From contig JBAIAA010000778.1 in assembly GCA_037893245.1 (NCBI GenBank), forward strand, positions 186,001-250,000: a stretch of 64,000 bases of DNA, read 5' to 3'. The position numbers and the translations under genes are program-made. The notes under the pieces were generated by a model. That model saw nothing but the letters and a program-made list of their open reading frames with translations, was not told the DNA's origin and did no database searches. Within the stretch, counting starts at the first letter, position 1; the number at the start of each line of letters is the position of its first letter. The DNA is from Crossaster papposus (lineage: Eukaryota; Echinodermata; Asteroidea; Velatida; Solasteridae). Shown here one piece after another: positions 11,801 through 18,764 of the stretch.

Positions 11801-14800
11801 GTATTCATGATTGTAAAACTTCGGACAGGTCAGTCAAACGATATTTTCTATAAAATACAACCCCCCAAATCCACTCATTCCTGATAACTCAAGCAAATAC
11901 TAATGGTGTATCCTACCTGTAAATTTTTTGTGATTTGACACAAAATTGCCTAACGCATACAGTAAGCCTACATGATATATCACTTTAACACTTTGTGAAA
12001 AGCATATGTTGGCTCAGACTTTTAAGTTTTGGGACTCTCATCATACACAGTACATTGTATGTATGTACAATGTATTTAGAGTCCAAACTGTTTAGAATAA
12101 TGTACATGCCTACCTCTTTTGTAAAATGCCTTTTCTACTTTGCAGAAAGTCTCTGCCAGAAGAACCTTGTAGATGTCTTGCTGGCTCTCGATACTACAGA
12201 TGCATACGAGGTTGTACTTGGTTAGTGTCGATGACAGTTGCATGTTGACAAACCTCAACATGACACAAAACTTCTGCAGGTCTGTCATTGTCCATCCCTT
12301 AAGTATATAAATATAAACAGATGTGTACAATTGAAGTTTGCAAAAATAATAATCACCTCGACCTCATGTTATTATCCATTGTTCCGCCATACCAAAACAT
12401 GCCAGGAAAACAGCTATTGATAAGTTGCTGATAACATTGTAATGACTAAATTCTAACCTCTGTGATGTCGATAACTGCCAAACGGAAACCAGTGAAGTTT
12501 TTGGCCTTCTGCTTTATTACAGTGTCATCAACTTTGAGGACATCCATGTTGATGATGTATCCCAATGCTGAGCCATTAGGGCCAACGAATGCCCCAGCTA
12601 CTTCCCCACTGCAGGCAGGATCTTCTGTGTCAGCAACAGCCTGCATTGCTGATTTGGCAAAAGCTACCAGGGAAGCGGGTCTATTGCCATGCTGGAAATT
12701 GCATGTCAAAAAAGCCAGAAGTCTCTCCCGTGTGGTGTGATTGGGGTACTTGGCCACTGCTTCCAGCCAGGACTTCAGATTTGCTTCTCGCAAGAATGCA
12801 GCTTGAATGAGCTGTAATGACATACAGGTAGTTATTTGATTTGATGTTTATTTTCTTAACGAATCTGTGCAAATAGTGTTATCTTCAAGTTAATTTAGAT
12901 CTTTGATCCTGATTGGTCAATCCATGGCAACAAACCGTACTACTTATGTATAACTATGTCGATTTTTAACGGCCCATACTGCACTCCACACATTGCACTA
13001 TTCAAAGATGGGTGGGCCATTCCGTATAATATGAACAGTTTGTGTACAACGTTCATGTTCCATCCTTACTCTGCGTCTAGTTTGCTTATAGACAAATGTG
13101 TTGCCCCATCCACATTAATTGAGCACAAACTGTACTGTGTCCCACGTGGTATGTGGTACACAGATGCACTGCATTATATTTATTGTGTGTTCCATAATTA
13201 TAAGCACAAGTAGGATAAGTAATATTGTCCCCTTAAAGGTAGTATACACTATTTGCAAACATAAAAAACAAACCCATTAATTTATTATAAATGAAATACT
13301 TTACTTGGCTTAAGTGAATAACAGTCTCAAGCATCCTGTGAAATCACGGCACTTGGTCTCATGTGGTTTTCAAGAAAAGAGACATTGTTTTATCAATTTT
13401 AAATGATTGCCGGTCGGCAATCGTTGTAAAACCTTACTAATTTTAAACACTACCCCTAATTTATTAAAAGTATCTAAAGAAAGTCAAGGAACCATAATGC
13501 AAGAACAGCACCATTTTCTTAGTTTGTCCTGCTTCGATGAACACAAAACTGTAAAGTTATCAATTTAATGGCTGCATTCGGACAGTAGATACATGTAGTA
13601 GAAATATAATATTGCACCTCGTGCAAAGAGTATCTTTTGCCTTTTCATAATTGAATTACCTGCAGCTTATGTGCAATCTTTGTTTCCTTCTTGAAACTCT
13701 TCAGATGTATCTCTCCACTCTCAAGTTCAGCAAGAACATCCGACTGAGATTTCTCGTCAAGGAGGACAAAGTGCCTGAAGGTGATCGGGCTGATACCTGC
13801 AGTACCACATTTTCTGTCATCCGAGCCAAGTTTCTGACCCTGGATCTCACCACGCCTGGCCAAGTCAAGAATGCGATCCAAGGTGCTTTACACGTCACCA
13901 GAGGTAGCAGCCAGTTGCAAAATGATGTTTGTGTCTAGTTTACTCTGAAACAAAACAGAATACATGTATAGCAAACTACATGTTTGAAACTTTAACATTT
14001 TGTTCTTCATGAGTAAAATTATATAAATCAATTTTTACAGTGAAATCACAGTAATTATGACACAAAAACAAATTTCTCAGCATTTTTCAATGTTTTAACC
14101 AGTTCGTGTCAGATGACGTAAACAAAATATTTCCAAGATTCAAAACTGACGACTGCTAAACACATTACAGGCTAAGCCGGAAATATCTGTCTGCAGCGAG
14201 CAAGGCCAGAAATACCTGTCAGCAGCAAGCAAGGCCGGAAATATTATGAGTGTGCTTGCCTGAACTTGTTTTGTGAAAAAGAATCCTACACCCGGTCAAT
14301 ACCAAAATAATCCTGAGGCGAACTGGTTAAACAAACTAGCAACCCTCTGGTTTACCTTTTCCTTTAAGATACCAGCACAAATCTTCTTCCAGTCACTGCC
14401 CTTGAAGTTTTTGCAGAAAGCTATCTGTTGTGATAAATTAAACCCTTTCAGTATTCATATGTGGAGGCGTGAATATGTAAACACTGGCAACCGTGGACTA
14501 GGTTAGGGCATAAACAAAGAGTCCACGATTGACTGATCAACCACGTTTGAAAAATCGTGTACAAAACATATGGGAGGCCATCCAAAAGTACAAACAAAAA
14601 AGGGACAATAGGGGGTCCATGATTGCTGGTGTTTACACACACATCAATCACTCAATCTCTGAAAAATTCACTCTAAAAGGTCTAAAAAGTACAAATGACA
14701 TTGATATTATATTGTTTGTTTTTGTTATTTATTATATTTTTATTCTACCTTGTCCTTTAGATCCATGGGCTTATGAAAGTTGTGGGTACGATTGTGTCGA

Positions 14801-15785
14801 TGTGACAGCCACATAATCTGTTCGTGAGTCATTTCTGCATAGACAACACACCACCGGCTTTCATGGAAGAGAGTTGGATCCTCCAGTTTCAGCTCTTTTG
14901 AAGCTGCAATAAGGTGCTGTCCACCAAGAACAGTGTACCTGTAGTCTTTCACCTGAAACAAACAGTACAATATGTTGCTGTAGCACTGGTGTTAAACACA
15001 TTTGATTGGCTCCAAGTCCTCCAACCCATCAATTTTCCTGAAATGAGGCTTTCTGACGTCACGCTTTGTTTACATGTGTGCTTTTCTTTGACTCTCATAG
15101 GAAAGTGTACATGTAAAAAGTTTTCATTTCGGCTTATCATGCAATTCTGAATTTTAACTTTAACTCATTTTAGAAAATGTACCTAATTTGTACTATCAAG
15201 AATATCATAAGCATGTTTTGTTTTAGTACGTGTTCATTCTATGCTGTGAATCTGACTATGAATTTCTCAGTTTAGTATTAACAAATTTACCTTTTGACTA
15301 TCAAATTCAGACAGAGAGATCCCTTCGGCATAGGCGCATACTGGTTGGTAGCACTCGTCTGAAAACTTCCTTAGCTCTGTCTTCAGGGCCTCAACGAAGT
15401 GCACGTCAATAGGACGAATTTGTTGGCCAATTTGTAGGCTTTCAATGTTAATCTTGAAGTGGCCTTTAAAAACAAAAAATTAAGTAAAGCAATCAGCATT
15501 GGAATTGTCACAGAGTGAAATTATAGACAATGATGTGGGGGGGGGGGGACTGACATAAAGTGGATATTTCCTTGTTTTGTGTCATAAGGTTTTAAAGCAT
15601 ATGCAGTATCAAGAAGTTTCTTTACTTGGGTCGTGATTTTTACAATTGACATAAACAAAAATGACTCGACTCTAAAGTACAATTGTGTTTCACCAAAAAT
15701 TGATTATATACCCAGCACAATATGAGACTGAGGGACTCTCCCCCTAGTCCCCCATACCTATACACTCTCTAGACTATTGTTACAA

Positions 15786-15820
<35 letters not shown>

Positions 15821-17146
15821 GGAATTCCTGAGAAACCAAAACATTCCACAAGCACAATGACCACCACAAAGAAGGGGGGGGGGGAGATATCCCTCTGTCT
15901 CATACCATGCTTCATATGCAGGATTAGGCCAAGGTGTTGAATTAAATTGAATTTAATATGTTCACATTTACCAAGGCAGCTCTTTTGCACTTCATGCTCA
16001 TAATCCGGTTCAGTCGTCATTGCTTTCCTTCGCTTTCTGACTGGCTGGCTAGTTGTCAAATCGTCAGATAGACTGTAAAGGGTAAAGGAATGGGTTAAAT
16101 ATAGCTCAAAGAGAAAAAGGTTTGTTACACATGTATTTGGATAACACTGCCATTTGTGAAGGACACTATATTTATTTGCAAAGGCGTATTTTCTAGCTGA
16201 AGCCCAAAGCATTTTCCCTCAAGTTACCTTTGGCTGTTTGAAGCTTGGGTTGGGCTATCAGCTTCACTCTCACTGATGCATCTTTCCCCGTCGGAATCCT
16301 CAGATTCATCTGGGTCTGTAGAGTCCCTACTACTGGCAAGCATGTCCTTAAACTTGCCGACAAATGCAGCAGCTGTGGTGTGTTTCTGGAAAACTTTGCT
16401 CAAGGGAGTTTGATTCCACTCAAATTGGTGGCGGGAGAGTACTTGAGGCTTGTCATCAGGTCCACTAAATTTGAACTACAAATAAATGTTTACTGGTTTA
16501 GAATATTAAATTATGTTTAGGCTATCCTCCATTAGGATATAAAACTATAGGTCCTATAGGGGCCTACAATTGTATGCCCTAGCTGATTATTAAGTTTTAC
16601 ATGTGGTATTTTAAAAGTAAGTAGGCATCATCAATTATGCCTACTTTTTCCCCAAAACCGGCTTAGGTCCCTAATTAAAATGTGTACATGTTTTAGGCCC
16701 TAATAATAGTAATATATATTTAATATATAGGCCTGCTGATTAAAGGCCTGCAGCGCTACAGTAGCCTACTATTAAGTTCAGTGAATGAATGATGACTATT
16801 GTTTGAAATAGCATAGGCATTTGCATTTACATAAATTTATATAATTTTGGCCAGCAAAGGAATGTAACTTTAATTTTGATGTTAACAAACAGTTTGGGCC
16901 TACGACTTAAAATTTAAAAAAAGGAAAGCTTACCAGTACAGGTTCTACCATCCGTTTATTTTGTGGGAGTTTGCTAACAGAGATGGTGGTCACAGAAGTA
17001 ACAAAGCCAACTTCACGAGAGACTTTCCTGTGAACACCAGTGCCATACTGCCTCAGGGGACTGCCGCATCTCCCACTAGAGTCACTAATGTGAATATATA
17101 TTCCATCATCCTCTTTAACCAGCCACCAAAATTTACCCTTGGTCAT
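8738..17146 (-). CDS. ParB-like / beta-class DNA methyltransferase fusion, 11 exons
   Basis: Eleven exons join through GT...AG introns in one consistent phase and encode about 744 codons. Order: residues 1-71 with no recognised fold; an acidic Ser/Asp-rich linker and a basic patch (VRKRRK, about 173-178) that could be a nuclear signal. Then a ParB-like N-terminal domain (about 188-313) with GHFKINIESLQIGQQIRP and VLGGQHLIAA, and a ParB-like helical region (337-431). Last, a methyltransferase domain (432-744) ending in motif I, DACSGSGTGITA, with GRNCIAVE and ERRL. Motif I near the C-terminus is the beta-class order of N4-cytosine/N6-adenine enzymes. Known ParB-methylase fusions are bacterial or phage, so the origin is probably transferred (inference). 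Lesions: codon 355 is TAA (13888-13890), and a [DNS]PP[YFW] motif is not found; DITE stands near its expected place. The start Met at 17146 follows an in-frame TAA. It is divergent from the putative transposase gene. Confidence 0.82.
8993..9078. repeat. Dispersed repeat, copy A (intron 10)
   Basis: GGCCTACTTTTCCTCAAACC, TTAGGTCCCTAGATAAAATG and TTTAATATGCAGGCCTAC recur in slightly longer form at 16630-16740. Both copies are plus-oriented and lie in the first and last introns of the methyltransferase gene. Probably a small dispersed repeat family. Confidence 0.7.
9225..9660. other. Intron 10 segment with small hairpins
   Basis: Contains short inverted repeats: GGTCATACCAAAGACC against TCTTTGGGTCATAC (about 9251 and 9294), AGAGCG/CGCTCT around CTACGTACG (9277), and GGAGCAATAAACTACTCC (9605-9622). 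Open frames on both strands are present but overlap one another and have no recognisable content. I see no gene here. Confidence 0.45.
9801..10303. mobile_element. Palindromic MITE-like element with arms near 185 bp (intron 10)
   Basis: Left arm 9801-9985 and right arm 10111-10303 are imperfect inverted copies. Shared blocks include TACATCGCT plus a T-run, CTGGCGAT, GGATATCTTA, TGACACTTTTTC, GTTTACCCAAAGAAACATCA and AAAACGGC. A loop of about 125 bp separates the arms. No coding capacity is seen. The structure fits a non-autonomous foldback element that landed in intron 10. Confidence 0.8.
10640..10815. repeat. AT-rich inverted repeat cluster (intron 10)
   Basis: GTGAATATTTGTTTGCGACG and TTGTGAATTTATTCACGA near 10650-10690 recur inverted near 10755-10810 (TCACAATGCCACAAATATTT, ACGACCAGTCGTAAATATTC). 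Short TATTCACGAC words are spread between. Likely another small palindromic repeat; ends not defined. Confidence 0.5.
11097..11369 (-). CDS. Methyltransferase gene exon 10, first half of motif I
   Basis: 91 codons from ATCTCAG to a GTAAGA donor. It begins GSVSHELTLSQDVGALVCAY and ends LIAAMCQGGGWVLDACSGSG. The final G is split across the intron and is completed by exon 11. D696-A-C-S-G-S-G is the S-adenosylmethionine-binding motif I. Confidence 0.85.
12114..12297 (-). CDS. Methyltransferase gene exon 9
   Basis: It encodes GWTMTDLQKFCVMLRFVNMQ, then YNLVCICSIESQQDIYKVLL. This resembles the helix-strand-helix that follows motif IV in beta-class methyltransferases (W...el...L, then a strand ending CS..Q). 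The donor used is AAAGAG|GTAGGC (phase 1), which fits exon 10. An upstream donor at 12138 would break the frame. Confidence 0.68.
12458..12811 (-). CDS. Methyltransferase gene exon 8
   Basis: 118 codons from an ATTACAG acceptor to a GTTAGA donor, phase 0 at both ends. It begins LIQAAFLREANLKSWLEAVA and ends FTGFRLAVIDITE. The closing strand FRLAVID resembles the beta-4 strand that normally runs into the catalytic DPPY motif, but the residues here are DITE. Confidence 0.75.
13233..13430. repeat. Partial TTAA-type MITE-like repeat (intron 7)
   Basis: It starts CTTAAAGGTAGTATACACTA and contains a perfect short palindrome, GATTGCCGGTCGGCAATC, near 13407. From memory, TTAAAGG...ACACTATT ends are common on MITEs of some echinoderm genomes. 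A matching right end is not visible, so this is a fragment or a chance resemblance. Confidence 0.35.
13660..13944 (-). CDS. Methyltransferase gene exon 7, contains in-frame TAA
   Basis: 95 codons from GTTTCAG to GTAATT. After 18 readable codons (SKLDTNIILQLAATSGDV) there is a TAA at 13888-13890. The frame then resumes as STLDRILDLARRGEIQG and reaches the ParB-like stretch FRHFVLLDEKSQSDVLAEL, ELESGEIHLKSFKKE. The coding signal on both sides argues for a nonsense mutation or a base error rather than a true exon end. Confidence 0.7.
14171..14250 (+). repeat. Three-copy 29-bp tandem repeat (intron 6)
   Basis: GCCGGAAATAT / GCCAGAAATAC / GCCGGAAATAT recur at 14176, 14205 and 14234, each followed by a CTGTC(T/A)GCAGC-type segment in the first two copies. 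Minor local duplication. Confidence 0.75.
14356..14424 (-). CDS. Methyltransferase gene exon 6
   Basis: 23 codons (IAFCKNFKGSDWKK...KEK) between a CAACAG acceptor and a GTAAAC donor, phase 0 at both ends. It is probably part of the helical segment linking the ParB-like core to the next exon. Confidence 0.7.
14749..14952 (-). CDS. Methyltransferase gene exon 5, ParB-like GGQH motif
   Basis: 68 codons, with VKDYRYTVLGGQHLIAASKE. G255-G256-Q257-H258 sits where ParB/sulfiredoxin-fold proteins have their G-x-(R/H)R loop. It is followed by MTHEQIMWLSHRHNRTHNFH, which corresponds to the ParB L..EN..R helix with HN in place of EN. The acceptor TTTCAG and the GTAGAA donor keep phase 0. Confidence 0.8.
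15291..15463 (-). CDS. Methyltransferase gene exon 4, start of ParB-like domain
   Basis: It encodes GHFKINIESLQIGQQIRP, then IDVHFVEALKTELRKFSDE. This has the shape of the ParB N-terminal domain: a first beta strand, then a residue choice ahead of the hV..L..s helix. It closes at CAAAAG|GTAAAT in phase 0. Confidence 0.78.
15535..15549 (+). repeat. Poly-G run
   Basis: Uninterrupted G run inside intron 4 of the methyltransferase gene; a second run of about 10 G lies near 15877. Such runs are prone to sequencing error. Confidence 0.85.
15788..15816. repeat. (TA)n microsatellite
   Basis: TA dinucleotide repeat in intron 3 of the methyltransferase gene. Confidence 0.9.
15972..16072 (-). CDS. Methyltransferase gene exon 3
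   Basis: A 101-base exon from a TTTACAG acceptor to a GTAAAT donor. It encodes LSDDLTTSQPVRKRRKAM and continues to KSCLG. The VRKRRK patch is a plausible nuclear localisation signal (inference). Confidence 0.75.
16228..16475 (-). CDS. Methyltransferase gene exon 2
   Basis: 82.7 codons from a TTGTAG acceptor to a GTAACT donor (phase 2). It begins FKFSGPDDKPQVLSRHQFEW. The second half is an acidic, Ser-rich linker (DSTDPDESEDSDGE). The reading continues in frame with exons 1 and 3. Confidence 0.75.
16630..16740. repeat. Dispersed repeat, copy B (intron 1)
   Basis: Longer relative of 8993-9078: GCCTACTTTTTCCCCAAAAC, TTAGGTCCCTAATTAAAATG, TTTAATATATAGGCCTGC. It has the same orientation as copy A, about 7.6 kb away. 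Confidence 0.7.
16934..17146 (-). CDS. Methyltransferase gene exon 1
   Basis: 71 codons starting MTKGKFWWLVKEDDG and ending MVEPVL at a GTAAGC donor, phase 0. An in-frame TAA lies two codons before the ATG, which supports this start. No domain is recognised. The KFWWLV and HISDSS segments would fit a small beta-rich N-terminal module. Confidence 0.75.
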
Positions 17147-18117
17147 TATTTAATGATGTTATAAAATGCCTCAAGGTTGGGAAAAGTACACAAGCTAGGC
17201 CTATCCGTAGAGCTAGCTGCAGTGTTCTGCATTAATATGCATACTAGTACTACTACATGTACTACTACTAGTGCTGCCTGGTTGTGTTATAAAAATAGAT
17301 AGGGGTGCAAATTTGCCCTCTTTTCAATATCCCGCCAATTTTGACAACTTGGACGATGCTGGAACCGGGGAGGAGGGATTCGGTATGACTTTTGCAGAAC
17401 ATAATATTTGTATTTCTTTACTTTACAATGAACGCCTTTAATAGCGATTCTGTTGTAATCATTTTTGCTCTCTATCTTATTTACTTCTTTGAAACAACAA
17501 TCGGACTATTTCCATCGTTTTTATTTCGCAAGATGTTCCTGTGTTAATTACCGCCCTGTTGGAAAAATGGTTTGGTCCACCGGCCTTGTTTTGTTTTGTT
17601 TTCTTCAGAGTTGCAAACTGGTATCCAGCGGTCCAGACAATGTTATTGTAACACTCCAATATAGAAACCAGTTAAATGTAATCTACGTACGCACGCACGC
17701 ACGCACTTACTTACAACTAACTTACATACGAACATGACGTACGGCTGGCTGGGCTACTGCGCCGGGCGGCCCGTATACATTTGCTAGCGTTCGCTATATT
17801 CAACTTTCCCCGGCGTGTGGATGGTTTAGGGCTAACGTTATAGTTGTATTTGTGGGGTTCAAGACCCTGACAAAGTGTCCATTTCAACTGAACCAGATGA
17901 CTCTTTTTGTTTGATCCTCTTTGTTTTCGTAAAACGTAAACATACGGTATACCGCGAGCAGTGACTGTAGCCTAGCTAGGCTATGCCTAACTTACTGTCA
18001 CTTTGTCAGTGTCAGTCACTGTTTCCAATTTCATGATGATGTTGAGCCTGAGGCAGCTGTTTTTGTAACTTCCGACCATAGGAGTGAAGCTCAACGCTAA
18101 TGTTAGTATGATTCACG
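17147..18117. promoter_or_regulatory. Shared intergenic region between the divergent genes
   Basis: About 970 bp separate the two start codons, so this region probably holds both promoters (inference). It includes a TATAAAAATAG box-like word at 17288 on the plus strand, a short (ACGC)n run near 17688-17706, and a GC-rich patch at 17758-17775. A decayed copy of the downstream first exon (17841-18100) is also present. No other gene is evident. Confidence 0.5.
17841..18100 (+). pseudogene. Decayed duplicate of transposase-gene exon 1 start
   Basis: It aligns with 18129-18350. TTGTGGGGTTCAAGACCCTG matches TTGTGGGGTTCAAGACTCTG, GTCCATTTCAACTGAAC matches GTCAATTTCAACTGAAC, and TCATGATGATGTTGAGCCTG matches TCATGATGATGTTGAGCCCG. 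The spacing differs by about 43 bp between the two ends. The copy has no intact frame or start, so it reads as a relic of a local tandem duplication of the first exon. Confidence 0.8.
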
Positions 18118-18764
18118 ATGAGTGTATATAGTTTTATTTGTGGGGTTCAAGACTCTGAAAAAGTGTCAATTTCAACTGAACAAGATCATGAAGATGACTT
18201 TTTTTATTTGGATGATGACCCAAGCTCGTACTTAAGCCATACTGCAAGCAGTGTATGCCCAACTGTAGGTTCTCATGATGATGTTGAGCCCGATGCAGCT
18301 GCTTTTGTTACCTCCAACCATGGTTGTCAAGTGAAGCCCGACTCTATCATTAGGAATTTCCAATTACCAATCGACAACAAAGTTGAAATTAGCTTTAAGG
18401 TTTACTCACAGTCGTGTTGTAATAGCGACTGTGTAGTTGACTTTTCTCCTAACGAAATATGGTGTCTGCACACATCTTTCAATGAGAAAACAGAATCTCA
18501 ACAGAAACGGTACTTGGTACAGTGTTGGAGAAACAGGCCTTCAGAGACAGCACCTAAACGCCCAAGAAAAAGATCATACAGTGACGATGGGGATCATGAG
18601 ACAGACTGCAAGCCTGGGTTTGTTTTGAATGGCAGATGTGTGTGTGACTCAGCATTTTGCAAGCTGCAAGGGCTGAGCCAATTTAAGTTCAAGTCTGCAA
18701 AAAGGGCATTCGATAAAGGCCTCATCATCTCCACCCATGGTAACACAGGAAAGACTGCACTAAG
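18118..18764 (+). CDS. Transposase-like gene exon 1
   Basis: 215.7 codons starting MSVYSFICGVQDSEKVSIST. A short acidic stretch (EDDFFYLDDD) is followed by a basic patch, then CKPGFVLNGRCVCDSAFC and HGNTGKTALR. The donor is CTAAG|GTAAGA, phase 2. The first 225 bases have a decayed copy just upstream. Confidence 0.88.

Noticed and set aside
17352..17372. GATGCTGGAACCGGGGA matching the reverse-strand end of methyltransferase exon 11 (GATGCTGGAACCGAGGA)
   Set aside because: Only about 17 of 18 bases match and similarity does not extend. It may be chance or a scrap of duplication; I could not connect it to either gene.
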